Shown here: one piece after another, positions 28,413 to 38,935 of the stretch
Numbering within the stretch: position 1 is the first letter of the stretch
How the letters are laid out: each line of letters begins with the position of its first letter
Assembly: GCF_013410215.1 (NCBI RefSeq)
Contig: NZ_JACCFQ010000001.1
Span: 992,001-1,056,000, forward strand
Length of the DNA: 64,000 nt
DNA from: Nesterenkonia sandarakina
Lineage (GTDB): Bacteria > Actinomycetota > Actinomycetes > Actinomycetales > Micrococcaceae
Direction of reading: 5' to 3'
Notes under the pieces: generated by a model
Told to the model about the DNA's origin: nothing
The model's database searches: none
What the model saw: only the letters and a program-made list of their open reading frames with translations
Program-made: the position numbers and the translations under genes

Positions 28413-29725
28413 CAGAAGGCCTCCACTTCGGTATAGGCGCTCAGCCGCTTCCGCAGCGCGAGCATCGCGGTGTAGGTGCAGAAGATCCTGGCGGGCTTGT
28501 CGGGATTCTCATCCAGGAAGCGGGTGAGCGCGAGCGAGAGGTCGGGCTCCACCGCGTCGAAGTCGACGTCGTCGTATTTCAGCCGCAGCGCCATGTCGTA
28601 GGCGCGGACCCCGGAGACCATCCGCACGCCCTGCTCGGCGAGCGAGGCGAACTCCACGTCCCAGAGCCAGCTCATGTCTCGGCCGTCGGCGTAGTTGTCG
28701 TTGATCGCGATCATCGTGGCGACGCCCTCGGCCGCGAAGGAGCTCAGGCCCAGGCGGAAGCCGGAGGGGTTCTTCACCAGCACCAGGTCCAGCGGGCGGC
28801 CCTGCACGGTGAGGCTCTCGCCGCGGCCGAAGGCTGGAGACACCTTGGAGAGCGAATCGATCAGGGCCTGAGGGTTCACGGCCTCACCCAGGGCCTGGCG
28901 CACCACCGCCAGCGCGGCCGCCGCGTTGAAGGTGTTGTAGGCGCCGTTGACGCTCAGCGAGGTGGTCACCGCCTCGCCGTCGATGGTGAACCGGCCGCCG
29001 CCCTCCGTGAGCTCCTCCAGGACCACATCGGCATGCGGATGATCCGCCGCGCCCGCGGGCCCGGAGTGGAAGTCGTCATCGCTGGGGAAGTGGCTGCGCA
29101 GGGATTCGCTGAGCCCGAAGTAGTCCACCCGCTGGGTGTCCAGGGTTCCGGCGATCGCCCGGACTCGGGGGTCCTCGCGGTTGAGCACCACGGCCTCGAC
29201 CGTGTGCGCGGCGATGGTGCGCAGCATCCCGGCGGTGGTGTCGATCTCTCCGAAGCGATCCAGCTGATCGCGCATCACGTTGAGCAGCAGGCTGTGGTTC
29301 GGGCGCACGGCTTTGACGAAGTGCACCGCGTGGGCCTCATCGAGCTCGAGCACCGCGATATCGGCGTCGAGCTTCCCGGTGAGCCGCACCTCTTCGAGGA
29401 TGGAGGCCACGACGCCGCGGGTGAAGTTGGAGCCGCTTCGGTTGGTGAAGACCTTCAGGCCCTGGCCCTGCAGCAGCTCCACGACCATCTTGGTGGTGGT
29501 GGTCTTCCCGTTGGTCCCGGAGACGACGATGACGCCTCGGGGAAGCCGGTGCAGCGTGCGGGCCAGGAAATGCGGGTCCAGCTTCTCCACGACCAGTCCG
29601 GGGAAGGCCGAACCGCCGCCCCCGCGCAGCTTCGTCACGGTGCGGGCAGCTCGGCCGATGAGCACCGAGCCCAAAGAGCTCAGGGTGCCGCCGAGGCGGC
29701 GCGGTGAGGTGGGGAGTCTGGACAT
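28412..29725 (-). CDS. murT: Lipid II isoglutaminyl synthase, Mur ligase subunit MurT
   Basis: Mur-ligase-like protein of 437 residues. The ATP loop SGTNGKTTTTK is near residues 69-79, the central domain contains LELDEAHAVHFVKAVRPNHS, and the C-terminus is a DUF1727 domain (KNPSGFRLGL, INDNYADGRDMSWLWDV). With GatD it amidates lipid II. Only one cysteine (in IFCTYTA) is present, so the four-cysteine zinc ribbon described for firmicute MurT is absent from the central domain; the segment there reads FHSGPAGAADHPHAD. Confidence 0.93.
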   Translation of the reverse strand: MSRLPTSPRRLGGTLSSLGSVLIGRAARTVTKLRGGGGSAFPGLVVEKLDPHFLARTLHRLPRGVIVVSGTNGKTTTTKMVVELLQGQGLKVFTNRSGSNFTRGVVASILEEVRLTGKLDADIAVLELDEAHAVHFVKAVRPNHSLLLNVMRDQLDRFGEIDTTAGMLRTIAAHTVEAVVLNREDPRVRAIAGTLDTQRVDYFGLSESLRSHFPSDDDFHSGPAGAADHPHADVVLEELTEGGGRFTIDGEAVTTSLSVNGAYNTFNAAAALAVVRQALGEAVNPQALIDSLSKVSPAFGRGESLTVQGRPLDLVLVKNPSGFRLGLSSFAAEGVATMIAINDNYADGRDMSWLWDVEFASLAEQGVRMVSGVRAYDMALRLKYDDVDFDAVEPDLSLALTRFLDENPDKPARIFCTYTAMLALRKRLSAYTEVEAF

Positions 29726-29785
29726 GGGGTCGATTATTTCATCTCATTCCTGGGGTGCCGCGCAGCCAGGGCCGCCCGGTTCTCC

Positions 29786-29860
29786 GTGGTGCAGTTCTCT
29801 GTTGTGCAGATCCCCGTCGTGCAGTTCTTGTCGGGGCACCGGGGCACCGGGGCACGGGGG
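29786..29860. repeat. Short tandem repeats between pknB and murT
   Basis: Three 15-base units (29786-29800, 29801-29815, 29816-29830) share the core GTGCAG; right after them GGGGCACC is repeated three times (29833-29856). The 202-base gap between the pknB 3' end and the murT 5' end holds nothing else recognisable. The reading frame through the repeats gives an odd ELHDGDLHNRELHHGE peptide, probably not translated. Confidence 0.6.
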
Positions 29861-29927
29861 CTCAGCCGTCGTTGCCGCCGCGGCGATTGCCGGTGCCGCT
29901 GTCGTCTCCGCTATCTCCGCCGCGGCT

Positions 29928-32207
29928 TCAGGGGTTGCCGGCGGAGCGCCCCGGGGATGCTCCCGGGCTGCCTGCCCCGCTGGGACTCTGCCCGCCGTTG
30001 TTCGCCCCGCCATTGGCCTCCGGAGACTCCTGTTCCTGGGGCGACTCTTCGGGGGCCTCGGAATTCTCCTGCTCAGCGTCAGCCTCCTCCTCCCCGGAGC
30101 CGCCCTCGGGATCTCCGCTCTCCTCGGCGCTCTCGCTGGGCGACTCCTCGGGCTCCGGGCTGGGAGACTCCTCCGGCTCCGGACTCGGGGACTCCTCATT
30201 CTCCTGAGCGTCCTCGCCCTCCGGATCGGTCGCCTCGTCCTCCTCCGGTTCAGGTTCAGGAGCCTGTTCCGGGGCCACCGCCACGACCAGGGTCACGGTA
30301 GAGCCCTGCGGGATGGTGTCACCGGCGACCACGGAGGACCCGCCCACCCGCTGGCCCACGACGGTGCCGGCGGGATAGTCGGTGCGCTCGTCCTCGACGG
30401 TGGCCACGCTCAGCCCCAGGTTCTCCAGGATCGACTGCGCCTCGGTGAGACTGCGATTGAAGACCCCGGGCATCTCCACCAGTCCGGTGGAGAGCACCAG
30501 ATCCACCTCGGATCCGGGCTCCACGCTGGAGCCTGATTCCGGGTCGGTGCTGATCAGCATGTCGGTCTCGATGCTGGGGTGGTTCTCCCGACTGATCTCT
30601 CCCACCTCCAGGCCCACCTCCTCGAGGGCCTCGCGGACCTCGTCCTCGGAGGAGCCCTGCAGCCCGTCGGGCACGCGCACACTCTCCGGCCCGGTGGAGA
30701 TGTAGAGCACCACGGCGGTGTCCGGCTCCACCGTGGTCTCGGCCTCGGGGTCGGTGCGGATCGCCAGGTCCGCCTCGATCTCGGGGTGGGCTTCGGTCTC
30801 CACGCTCGGGTTCAGGTTCGCTGCGGTGAGCTCCTCGCGCGCCTGGTCCTCATCCATCCCGGTGACATCTGGGATCGAGACCTCAGAGCTGTTGAGCGTG
30901 CTCATCAGAGCCCAGGTGCCCGCGCCGGCCAGGGCGAGGATGAGCAGCGTCCAGATCAGGATCAGACCTCCGCGACGACGACGTGGTCGCTCCTGCGGCT
31001 GGTCATAGCTCTGATAGAGGTCCGGGTCCTCGGGAGTCCGCGCGGAGAGTTGAGGGGCCAGCGGGGCGGCACCTGCGGCCAGGACCTGGTTGAACTCCTG
31101 GCGGCCGCCGACTGCGGTCATCGCGGCGGTCGGGTGGTCCTCGTCATCCACCCCGATCCCGATCAGTGCCTTCTGGATCGCCTGGTTGAACTCCTCGGCG
31201 GTCTGGAACCGCAGCGCCGGGTCCTTCGTGAGGGCCTTGCCCACCACGGACTCCATCGCCGGGCTGACCTGGTGGTTGAACTCGCTGACCTGGGGCGGCT
31301 CTTCGCGGACGTGCTGGTAGGCCACGGACACGGGGGACTCGCCCTGGAAGGGTGGTCGGTTGGTGAGCAGCTCGAAGAGCACACAGCCGGCCGAGTAGAG
31401 GTCTGAGCGGTGGTCCACCACCTCGCCGCGGGCCTGTTCCGGGGAGAGGTACTGCGCGGTGCCCACCACGGCAGAGGTCTGGGTCATGGTGGAGGCCGAG
31501 TCCGCCAGGGCCCTGGCGATGCCGAAGTCCATCACCTTGATCGCTCCGGTCTGGGAGACCATCACGTTGGAGGGCTTGATATCGCGGTGCACGATGCCCT
31601 TCTCGTGGCTGTATCCCAGGGCACCGAGGATGCCGTGCATATACCCGGCGGTCTCGCGCTCCGAGAGCGGGGTGTGCAGCGCCTGATCGATCTTGGTTCG
31701 CAGCTGTGCGCCCACCTGGGCGGCAGGCAGGTGCTCCTCGGCATCCTGGACCCTGCCGGTGTCGCCCAGGGCCAGCACGTCATCCTCGGACTCGGTGGCC
31801 GCGTCGGGAGTCGCCGCGATCCGGGTCGCCTCGTCGTCGACGTCGGCGGTGTCGGTGATGCGCGGGGTCCCGTGCAGGATGTGGCGCAGGGTGACCCCGT
31901 CCACGTACTCCATCACGATGAAAGGCGTCTTGATCGCGTGATGGGACTGGTCCTCGACCTCCGCTCGGCCGGAGTCGTAGACCGCGACGATGTTCGGGTG
32001 GTTCAAGGAGGCGGAGGACTGACCCTCGCGGCGAAAGCGACCCTGAAACTGGGGGTCGCGTGCCAGATCCGGGCGCAGCATCTTCACCGCGACCTTGCGA
32101 TCCAGGGTGAGGTCGTGGCCGAGGTAGACGTCGGCCATCCCACCGCGTCCGATCAGCGATGTGATTCGGTAGCGGCTGTTCAGGACGCGCTCAGCAGTCT
32201 CGGTCAT
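29928..32207 (-). CDS. pknB: Serine/threonine protein kinase PknB with PASTA repeats
   Basis: Receptor-like kinase of 759 residues. Kinase domain at about 12-345, with Lys42 (VAVKM), HRD at 207-209, DFG at 227-229 and the activation loop [19 protein letters not shown]. An acidic insertion of about 65 residues (about 114-178) splits the domain after the hinge. One membrane helix is at 414-436. Three extracellular PASTA units follow (from [19 protein letters not shown] and VEMPGVFNR), and the last 120 residues are a Glu/Ser/Pro-rich tail with an eight-residue repeat EESPSPEP. PknB senses muropeptides or lipid II and controls wall growth. Overlaps pknA by four bases. Confidence 0.93.
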   Translation of the reverse strand: MTETAERVLNSRYRITSLIGRGGMADVYLGHDLTLDRKVAVKMLRPDLARDPQFQGRFRREGQSSASLNHPNIVAVYDSGRAEVEDQSHHAIKTPFIVMEYVDGVTLRHILHGTPRITDTADVDDEATRIAATPDAATESEDDVLALGDTGRVQDAEEHLPAAQVGAQLRTKIDQALHTPLSERETAGYMHGILGALGYSHEKGIVHRDIKPSNVMVSQTGAIKVMDFGIARALADSASTMTQTSAVVGTAQYLSPEQARGEVVDHRSDLYSAGCVLFELLTNRPPFQGESPVSVAYQHVREEPPQVSEFNHQVSPAMESVVGKALTKDPALRFQTAEEFNQAIQKALIGIGVDDEDHPTAAMTAVGGRQEFNQVLAAGAAPLAPQLSARTPEDPDLYQSYDQPQERPRRRRGGLILIWTLLILALAGAGTWALMSTLNSSEVSIPDVTGMDEDQAREELTAANLNPSVETEAHPEIEADLAIRTDPEAETTVEPDTAVVLYISTGPESVRVPDGLQGSSEDEVREALEEVGLEVGEISRENHPSIETDMLISTDPESGSSVEPGSEVDLVLSTGLVEMPGVFNRSLTEAQSILENLGLSVATVEDERTDYPAGTVVGQRVGGSSVVAGDTIPQGSTVTLVVAVAPEQAPEPEPEEDEATDPEGEDAQENEESPSPEPEESPSPEPEESPSESAEESGDPEGGSGEEEADAEQENSEAPEESPQEQESPEANGGANNGGQSPSGAGSPGASPGRSAGNP

Positions 32208-34069
32208 ATCTCGGTTCCTGTCTCCGATCCTGGCCCATCCTCCGCCGAGAATCCAGCCCGGTTCGGATCCTGGGTGCTCTCCGGGCCGGATTCGGCGCCG
32301 AGCTGTTCCTCGCCGCTCGGGGCGCCAGCGCCTTGTTCATCACGCGGTGTCGACTCCGCCTCGGGGTTCGAACCACCGGTGGGATCGGCCTCGGTCGCTT
32401 CGGGCTGATCCTGGGTGTCCTGCGGGTCCTGCGAGGGAGAGGGGGTCGGCGTCGGGGAGCCCGAGGTCCCCTGATCCGGTTCCGCGTCGTCCTGACCTCC
32501 GGGGTTGCCCTGCTCGGGGCTGCTCTCACCCTGGCCCGGCTGGCCCTGATCCTGCTGATCCGTCTGATTCCCCGGCGCCTGGTCCTGATCCTCGGGTGCG
32601 GTGTCGCCGGACCCGGCGGAGTAGAAGAGGGTCACCGTGGACCCCACCGGGACGCTGCCCAGCGGAGCGACCCCGGTGACCACTCCCTCGGGCTGACCCG
32701 AGGCCACGGGTTCGGCCTGGACCTGCAGCCCGGCCTCCTGCAGCGCGGCGCTGGCCTCCTGCAGGGAGAGTCCGAGGAAGGCGCTCTCGAGGATCTCGAC
32801 CATCTCGGTTCCCGGAGTCAGGGTCTCGGTGACGGTCGGGGTCGGTGTGGGCTCGTCGTCCTCGCCGCCCCCGCCGAACTGCGGGAAGAACCAGGAGCCC
32901 AGCAGGGCCAGCAGCACCAGGACCAGCAGCGCGATCAGCGGCCAGTACCACCGACGACCCCCGTGGAGGCGGCGCTGATCCTTCCCCTTCTCGGCCTCTC
33001 CGGCATCGGTGGGCGCCCCGGAGCGCGCCCCTGCCCCCGACGGGGCGGCAGCGGCATACTGCGCGGTGTGCTCCGGAGCCTCGGCGGGCTGTTCCGGAGT
33101 GCGGGCCGAGGGGGCGCGGCCGCTCGGCGGCGCGACGACGGCGGTGGGTGTGGTGTCGGTGCGCGGTATGGCCGTGGTCGGGTCCTCCTCGTCCTGCGCG
33201 CCGTCCAGATGCGAGGCCATGGCCGGCACCGCCTTCAGCGCCGACTCGGTGTCGTGGCGCAGCAGCGCATCGGCGGCCTCGGCGAGCTTGGTCGCGGTGA
33301 GCGGTCGCTTGCCGGGGTCCTTCTCCAGCATCGACATGATCAGCGCCCGCACCGGCTCCGGGACGGTCTCCGGCAGCGCCGGCGGCGGTTCGTTGACCTG
33401 CTTGAGCGCGATCGCGATCTGGGACTCACCGGTGAAGGGACGGTGCCCGGCGAGGGCTTCGTAGCCGATGATGCCCAGCGCGTAGATGTCCGAGGAGCCG
33501 GTGGCGTGCTGGCCGGTGGCCTGCTCCGGGGAGAGGTACTGCACCGTGCCCATCACCTGCCCGGTGGCGGTCAGCGGCACCTGGTCGGCGAGCCGAGCGA
33601 TCCCGAAGTCGGTGATCTTCACCCGACGGGTGGGCGTGATCAGCAGGTTCCCGGGTTTGACGTCGCGGTGGACCAGGCCCTGGTCATGGGCGACCTGCAG
33701 GGCGCGGCCGGTCTGGGCGATGATCGAGAGCGTCTTCTCCCAGGACAGCGTCTTGTCCGTCTCCAGCAGCACCGAGAGCGGGCGCCCCGGGACGAGCTCC
33801 ATGACCAGGTAGCCCGAGCCGGACTGCTCGCCGTAGTCATAGATGTCCGCGATGCCGGGGTGGTTCAGCAGCGCGGTGTGCCGCGCCTCGGCGCGGAACC
33901 GACGCAGGAACGCCTCGTCCCCGGTGTATTCCTCTTTGAGGATCTTGATCGCCACGGTGCGTCCCAGCACCTGGTCGGAGGCCTTCCAGACCTCGCCCAT
34001 GCCGCCGATGGCGATGCGTTCGGTGAGCTGGTAGCGCTCACCCATCAGAATCCCGACCACCGGCCTCAT
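32204..34069 (-). CDS. pknA: Serine/threonine protein kinase PknA with one PASTA domain
   Basis: Kinase of 621 residues. The domain spans about 13-275 with Lys42, HRD at 134-136, DFG at 154-156 and [11 protein letters not shown] variable linker leads to a membrane helix at about 375-395. Outside, one PASTA-like unit is visible at about 422-487 ([19 protein letters not shown] to [12 protein letters not shown]), followed by an acidic Gln/Pro/Ser tail of about 130 residues. Mycobacterial PknA has no PASTA domain. The start at 34069 overlaps the pbpA stop. It likely phosphorylates division and wall enzymes with PknB. Confidence 0.92.
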   Translation of the reverse strand: MRPVVGILMGERYQLTERIAIGGMGEVWKASDQVLGRTVAIKILKEEYTGDEAFLRRFRAEARHTALLNHPGIADIYDYGEQSGSGYLVMELVPGRPLSVLLETDKTLSWEKTLSIIAQTGRALQVAHDQGLVHRDVKPGNLLITPTRRVKITDFGIARLADQVPLTATGQVMGTVQYLSPEQATGQHATGSSDIYALGIIGYEALAGHRPFTGESQIAIALKQVNEPPPALPETVPEPVRALIMSMLEKDPGKRPLTATKLAEAADALLRHDTESALKAVPAMASHLDGAQDEEDPTTAIPRTDTTPTAVVAPPSGRAPSARTPEQPAEAPEHTAQYAAAAPSGAGARSGAPTDAGEAEKGKDQRRLHGGRRWYWPLIALLVLVLLALLGSWFFPQFGGGGEDDEPTPTPTVTETLTPGTEMVEILESAFLGLSLQEASAALQEAGLQVQAEPVASGQPEGVVTGVAPLGSVPVGSTVTLFYSAGSGDTAPEDQDQAPGNQTDQQDQGQPGQGESSPEQGNPGGQDDAEPDQGTSGSPTPTPSPSQDPQDTQDQPEATEADPTGGSNPEAESTPRDEQGAGAPSGEEQLGAESGPESTQDPNRAGFSAEDGPGSETGTEI

Positions 34070-35511
34070 TCGATCGCCGCCTCGAGCATGGTCAGCATCT
34101 GGGGTCCGGTCAATGACGAGCCGGTGTCGTAGTCGATCCGCTCATAGGCCACGGTGACTGCATACTGCGGGTCCTCGGCGGGGGCGAAGCCGGTGATCCA
34201 GGAGTTCACCTCTCCGGTATCGCCGACGTCGGCGGTGCCGGTCTTCGCCGCGACCTGGAAGCTTCCGGTCTGGGCGCGGGTGCCGGTGCCGGACTCCACC
34301 ACCTGCACCATCATCTCGGTGATCTCATCAGCGACCTCCTCCGAGGTCACCTCGGAGAGCGTCTCCGGCTCGGAGGCTTCGAGCAGCTGCAGGTCAGAGC
34401 CGCGGATCGCGTCGACCAGATTGGGCTTCATCAATGTGCCGCCGTTGGCGATGGCGGCGGCGACCATGTTCATCTGCAGCGGAGTGGAGGTGACGTCGAA
34501 CTGTCCGATGGAGGACTGGGCCAGGGCCGCATCGGAGAGGTCCTGCGGGAAGTTCGAGGTGTCCACGCGCAGCGGGATGCCCAGGTCATCGGAGTTGAAT
34601 CCGAAGTTCTCGGCGGCCTCCCGGATGGGGTCCTCCCCGAGCTCCATGGCGGCCTCGGCGAAGGGCGTGTTGCAGGACTGCGCCACGATCCAGGACAGTT
34701 CGGCCTGCGGGCGCTGGGCGCAGATGCCGCGGTCGAAGTTCCGCAGCTCGGTGCTCGATTCCGGAAGGGTGATCGAGTTCGGGTTCTCCAGGACGGTGTC
34801 CGGCTCGTAGTCCCCGGACTCCAGCATCGCGACCAGGTCGACCAGCTTGAAGGTGGAACCGGGAGCCATCGTGGAGGAGATCGCCCGGGAGGTGTAGCGC
34901 AGGTCCGGGTCGGCCTCGAGCTCCTCCTGGTTCTGCACCAGCTGCGCGGAGTCCTGCACGGCGAGCCGGTTGTTGTTGTAGCTGGGCTTCGACGCCATCG
35001 CCTTGATGTCACCGGTGGCGACCTCGGTGACGATGATGCTGCCCCGGGTGCCGTCGGGGATCTGGTCGTAGGCGAGCTGCTGCAGCTCGCCGTCGAGGGT
35101 GAGCTCCACCTGCCCGCCGTCCATGGTGTCCCCGGTGAACACCGAGGCGATCCGGTCGAAGAACTGGCTGTCCGAGTGTCCGGAGAGGTATTCGTTCAGC
35201 GTGCCCTCCAGCCCGGTGGGATTGGCGGCGATGGAGTAGGTGCCGGTGATCCCGGAGTACAGATCGGGTTCGTGGTAGACGCGCTGGTAGTCGAAGCTGG
35301 CGTTGTCCGAGGGCACAGACTCCGCGATCGCGCTGCCGTCCACGGTGATCGCCCCGCGAGGTGCGCCGCGGTCCTCGTAGACCTGACGCACGTTGTTGGG
35401 GTTGGCGTTGAGCTCATCGGTCACGCCCACCTGGATGATGGAGAGCGCGACGAAGAGCGTGATGAACAGGCCGACGGCGACGACCCAGGTGTGACGAATC
35501 GCGTTGTTCAC
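34066..35511 (-). CDS. pbpA: Penicillin-binding protein A (peptidoglycan transpeptidase)
   Basis: Class B PBP of 481 residues with an N-terminal membrane anchor ([20 protein letters not shown]) and a dimerisation domain. The transpeptidase domain has the active serine in MAPGSTFKL (SxxK), QSCNTPF (SxN) and AAKTGTAD (KTG). It crosslinks peptidoglycan together with the SEDS glycosyltransferase encoded just upstream. It overlaps both neighbours by four bases, so it is translationally coupled in the pstP-to-pknB operon. Confidence 0.93.
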   Translation of the reverse strand: MNNAIRHTWVVAVGLFITLFVALSIIQVGVTDELNANPNNVRQVYEDRGAPRGAITVDGSAIAESVPSDNASFDYQRVYHEPDLYSGITGTYSIAANPTGLEGTLNEYLSGHSDSQFFDRIASVFTGDTMDGGQVELTLDGELQQLAYDQIPDGTRGSIIVTEVATGDIKAMASKPSYNNNRLAVQDSAQLVQNQEELEADPDLRYTSRAISSTMAPGSTFKLVDLVAMLESGDYEPDTVLENPNSITLPESSTELRNFDRGICAQRPQAELSWIVAQSCNTPFAEAAMELGEDPIREAAENFGFNSDDLGIPLRVDTSNFPQDLSDAALAQSSIGQFDVTSTPLQMNMVAAAIANGGTLMKPNLVDAIRGSDLQLLEASEPETLSEVTSEEVADEITEMMVQVVESGTGTRAQTGSFQVAAKTGTADVGDTGEVNSWITGFAPAEDPQYAVTVAYERIDYDTGSSLTGPQMLTMLEAAIE

Positions 35512-37031
35512 TTCGTCCCTCCCTGGTCGGCTGGGGTGTGCTGGTCGGCTGGTGCGTGGTTCAGGCGGGTGGGCTCCTCAGCGTGGTGCCGATTTGCGCT
35601 GTGCCGGTGCACCGCGCTCTCCCGGGCTCCCGGGCCGCCGGAGTGCTGCAGTCTGGACTCGGTGCCGAAGGAGGACTCTCCGGTGGCGTTGACCATCGGG
35701 CCCACGATCACCGGCTGTCGCGCGGAGTGCGAGATCAGCAGCACCAGGGCCACGATCAGCCAGTTGGCCAACAGCGCAGACCCGCCCGCGGCGAGGAACG
35801 GCGTGGCCAGACCGGTCATCGGGATGACCCGGGTGATGCCGCCGACGACGACGAAGACCTGCAGCACCAGCACCACGGCGAGGCCCACGGCAAGCAGCTT
35901 CCCGAAGGTGTCGCGGGTACCCAGTCCGGCGCGCATGTAGCGGCTGAACAGCAGCAGGTAGAGCAGCAGCATCGCGGAGAGCCCGATGAGGCCGAGCTCC
36001 TCGCCGAAGGCGGCGATGATCATGTCCGAGTTCGCCAGGGAGATCATGTTCGGGTTTCCCGAGCCCAGGCCGGTGCCGACCAGTCCGCCGTGCGCCATGC
36101 CGAAGAGGCCCTGGACCACCTGGTAGGAGCCGCCGAAGGTGCGCTCATAGATGTCCTGGTCGAAGGCGTTGAGCCAGATGTCCACCCGGTCCCGGAAGTG
36201 GTTGACGAACTGATACGCCAGGGCGGCCCCGATGAGCATGAACACCGCACCGATGGCGATCCAGGAGAAGCGTGAGGTGGCCACGTAGATCACGGCGACG
36301 AAGAGCCCGAAGAACATCAGCGCGTTGCCGAGGTCGTTCTGCACCACCAGCACCCCGATCGCGATGACCCAGGCGATGAACATCGGCGCCAGGTCGCGCA
36401 GCCGGGGGAAGGTCACCGGTCCGAACTTGCGCCCGGCCAGCAGGATCAGATCCCGGTTGTTGGCGAGGAATCCGGCGAAGAACACGGCCAGCGTGATCTT
36501 GGCGATCTCACTGGGCTGGAAGGAGAGCGGTCCGAGGTTCACCCAGATCCTGGCCCCGTTGAGCTCCTGACCCAATCCGGGGACGATCGGCAGGAACAGC
36601 AGCACCACGCTTGCCGCGAGAGAGATGTAGGTCAGCTGCCGCAGCCGCCGATGATCCTTGAGCAGCCACATCAGCACCATCGCGGCCACGATCGAGACGC
36701 CGGTCCACAGCAGCTGCCGGTCTGCGACCCCGGAGAAGGACGGGGTGAAGTCGAGCCGATGGATCATGGCGATGCCGAGCCCGTTGAGGGTCACCACAAT
36801 GGGCAGGATGAACGGGTCCGCGTATTTGGCGCGCAGTCGCAGCACCACGTGGAAGGTCAGGACCAGGCCGGCGAAGACGGCACCTTCGATGTAGTAGTCG
36901 GTGGTGATCGGCTCGTCCAGGGCGAAGGCCACCAGCATCTGAGAGCCGATCGCCACGGTCAGTGCGATCAGGAGCAGGAGAAGCTCCAGGTTGCGGCGGG
37001 GCTTGTAGGCTTGCTGCGCTGCTGCGTTCAC
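35508..37031 (-). CDS. rodA: SEDS peptidoglycan glycosyltransferase (FtsW/RodA family)
   Basis: Multi-pass membrane protein of 507 residues with about ten to twelve helices. SEDS hallmarks include MIHRLDFTPSF, LNGARIWVNLGPLSFQPSEIAKI, the charged loop around DRVDIWLNAFDQDIY, and VQGLFGMAHGGLVGTGLGSGNP. It polymerises lipid II into glycan strands and pairs with PbpA. The C-terminal 75 residues are a polar cytoplasmic tail ending in a His-rich stretch. GTG start overlaps the pstP stop. By position it is the equivalent of mycobacterial RodA. Confidence 0.92.
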   Translation of the reverse strand: MNAAAQQAYKPRRNLELLLLLIALTVAIGSQMLVAFALDEPITTDYYIEGAVFAGLVLTFHVVLRLRAKYADPFILPIVVTLNGLGIAMIHRLDFTPSFSGVADRQLLWTGVSIVAAMVLMWLLKDHRRLRQLTYISLAASVVLLFLPIVPGLGQELNGARIWVNLGPLSFQPSEIAKITLAVFFAGFLANNRDLILLAGRKFGPVTFPRLRDLAPMFIAWVIAIGVLVVQNDLGNALMFFGLFVAVIYVATSRFSWIAIGAVFMLIGAALAYQFVNHFRDRVDIWLNAFDQDIYERTFGGSYQVVQGLFGMAHGGLVGTGLGSGNPNMISLANSDMIIAAFGEELGLIGLSAMLLLYLLLFSRYMRAGLGTRDTFGKLLAVGLAVVLVLQVFVVVGGITRVIPMTGLATPFLAAGGSALLANWLIVALVLLISHSARQPVIVGPMVNATGESSFGTESRLQHSGGPGARESAVHRHSANRHHAEEPTRLNHAPADQHTPADQGGTK

Positions 37032-38932
37032 TGCTCACCTCCCTGATTCTGTGCTGCTGGGTCCTCGGCTGACTGGTCCTCGCCCGAGGGGCCCTCAGAT
37101 GACTCCTCGGTGGCCCCGTCTTCGTCCTGCGGCGCCGACCCGGTGGCTTCCTCAGATGGCTCATCCTCGGTGGGTTCATCGCCAGGACTCGGCTCGTCCC
37201 GATCGGCGTTGGCCACCGCCATGGCACGCAGCTGGGAGACGATGTGCTCCGCGTGGTCCCGGTCATCGGCGGCGATTCCGCGCTGGAGGCGCTGCTGGTG
37301 GTACTGGGTGAGGTCTTCCAGCGCGATATCGGCATGCTCGTCGACCTCGGAGAGCCGGATCGGACCCAGGGACTGCGAGACCCCGCTGTAGATGGCGACT
37401 TCGCCCTCGTCCTCACCCACGTAGTACTGGGTCTGGGTCCAGACGTAGCCCAGAAAGGTGACCACGGCGACCAGCACGACCAGCAGGGCCACAAAGGTGG
37501 GCAGGAACCAGGAGCTGCGACGCCGGGTCGTCTCCAGCGCCTCCAGCTCCTCCTGGTCCAGGACCAGCTCCTCCTCGATGCTCTCGGGCTCCTCGGCCAG
37601 TCCGGCGCCGGCGCGGTGCGGCCCGTCCTGCGCTGGGTTCTGCGTCGCAGCTGACCCGGAGCCGCCGGAGCCGGCCTGCGGATCGGACGCCTCGGCGGCG
37701 GATGCGGCACCAGCGCCGGCAGCGACGCCGGCTGTGCCTGCAGGGCTCGCGGTCCCGGAGGTCTCCGGGCCTGGCTCAGGGCTGTCGGTCTGCGGGTTGC
37801 CGGTCTCCGGGTGCGGCGCCGCGGATCCAGTGGGGTCCTGCTCCTGCGGATGCTCATCCAAGAGCTCGGAGTAGGTGTGGCGCACCGGGCGCAGCGGCTG
37901 GCCGGTGAGCAGGGCGGCCATCGGGTGTTCGTCCACGTTGCGCGCGACCACAGGGATCGTCCCGGTCTCGGCGGCCTTATTGGCGGCACCGACGAGCAGG
38001 TGCGGGCGCGCTCCGAGCTTCTTGCGCACCATGGCGGCGGAGAGCGGGGAGAGGGTGTCTTCGTCGTCGTGGGCGGAGAATGCCTCGGAGTTGACCACCG
38101 GGACCATGTCCAGCTCCATGGTCGCGTCGGTGCCGCCGTAGTCGGAGGAGGCCGCCGCCACGGCGGCCTCGCTCAGCGGCAGCTCGTCGCTGGGAGCCAG
38201 CGCGGCCTCGTCGGCCTCCATGACCTCCAGGCAGACCACGGTCACGTTGTCCGGGGCACCGCCGCCGAGGGTCAGCTCGACCAGGTCATCGACGATCGAT
38301 TCCAGGCTCTGCGTGGAGCGCAGCTTCTGCTCGATCAGTCGTTCCGAGACCACGGCGTTGAGCCCGTCGGAGCAGAGCAGCCAGCGCTCGCCGGCTTCCA
38401 GCGGGAAGGAGGTGATGTCGAGTTCGGGGGAGGCGTCGACGTCTCCGAGCACCCGCATCAGCACGTTCTTATGCGGGTGGTACTCGGCCTGATCCGGGTC
38501 CAGCCGCCCTTCGTCGACCAGACGCTGGACGAAGGTGTGGTCCTTGGACACCTGCCGGAAGCGTCCCCGCTTGAGCCGGTAGGCCCGGGAGTCTCCGATG
38601 TGGGCGAACTGCAGCCGGTCCTGGGTGATCAGCAGTGAGGTGATCGTGGTGCCCATCCCGGCGAGCTTCGGGTTGGCTTTGACCAGCTTGTTCAAGAAGG
38701 AGTTCGCGGTCTGGATCTCATCGGGCAGCACCGTCTCAGGGTCCGCGAAGCCGCGGGTGTCCAGGTGCGCGAGGTCCAGCACCGTCGACGCCGAGGCGAC
38801 GTCACCCCCGGCGTGGCCGCCCATGCCGTCTGCCACCACGGCGAAGTAGCGCCCCGCGTAGCCAGAGTCGTCGTTCTTCGAGCGCACGGCACCGGTGTCG
38901 GAGCGCGCGGCGAAGCGGAATACCAGAGCCAC
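37028..38932 (-). CDS. pstP: PP2C-family serine/threonine phosphatase PstP
   Basis: Phosphatase of 634 residues that reverses PknA/PknB phosphorylation. The PP2C domain is at about 1-240 with the metal-binding motifs SKNDDSGY, VVADGMGGHAGGD, GDSRAYR, LLCSDGLNAVV and GGAPDNVTVV. A long variable linker of about 230 residues, rich in Ala, Gly and Pro, leads to a membrane helix near residue 472-495. An extracellular domain of about 130 residues follows, ending in an acidic tail. The linker is longer than in mycobacterial PstP. GTG start three bases after fhaB. Confidence 0.93.
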   Translation of the reverse strand: MALVFRFAARSDTGAVRSKNDDSGYAGRYFAVVADGMGGHAGGDVASASTVLDLAHLDTRGFADPETVLPDEIQTANSFLNKLVKANPKLAGMGTTITSLLITQDRLQFAHIGDSRAYRLKRGRFRQVSKDHTFVQRLVDEGRLDPDQAEYHPHKNVLMRVLGDVDASPELDITSFPLEAGERWLLCSDGLNAVVSERLIEQKLRSTQSLESIVDDLVELTLGGGAPDNVTVVCLEVMEADEAALAPSDELPLSEAAVAAASSDYGGTDATMELDMVPVVNSEAFSAHDDEDTLSPLSAAMVRKKLGARPHLLVGAANKAAETGTIPVVARNVDEHPMAALLTGQPLRPVRHTYSELLDEHPQEQDPTGSAAPHPETGNPQTDSPEPGPETSGTASPAGTAGVAAGAGAASAAEASDPQAGSGGSGSAATQNPAQDGPHRAGAGLAEEPESIEEELVLDQEELEALETTRRRSSWFLPTFVALLVVLVAVVTFLGYVWTQTQYYVGEDEGEVAIYSGVSQSLGPIRLSEVDEHADIALEDLTQYHQQRLQRGIAADDRDHAEHIVSQLRAMAVANADRDEPSPGDEPTEDEPSEEATGSAPQDEDGATEESSEGPSGEDQSAEDPAAQNQGGEQ

Positions 38933-38935
38933 GGG

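Noticed and set aside
29744-30199. Minus-strand open frame containing the peptide repeat ELHDGDLHNRELHHGE
   Set aside because: It overlaps the end of pknB in another frame, lacks a ribosome binding site, and its repeats come from non-coding tandem DNA repeats.
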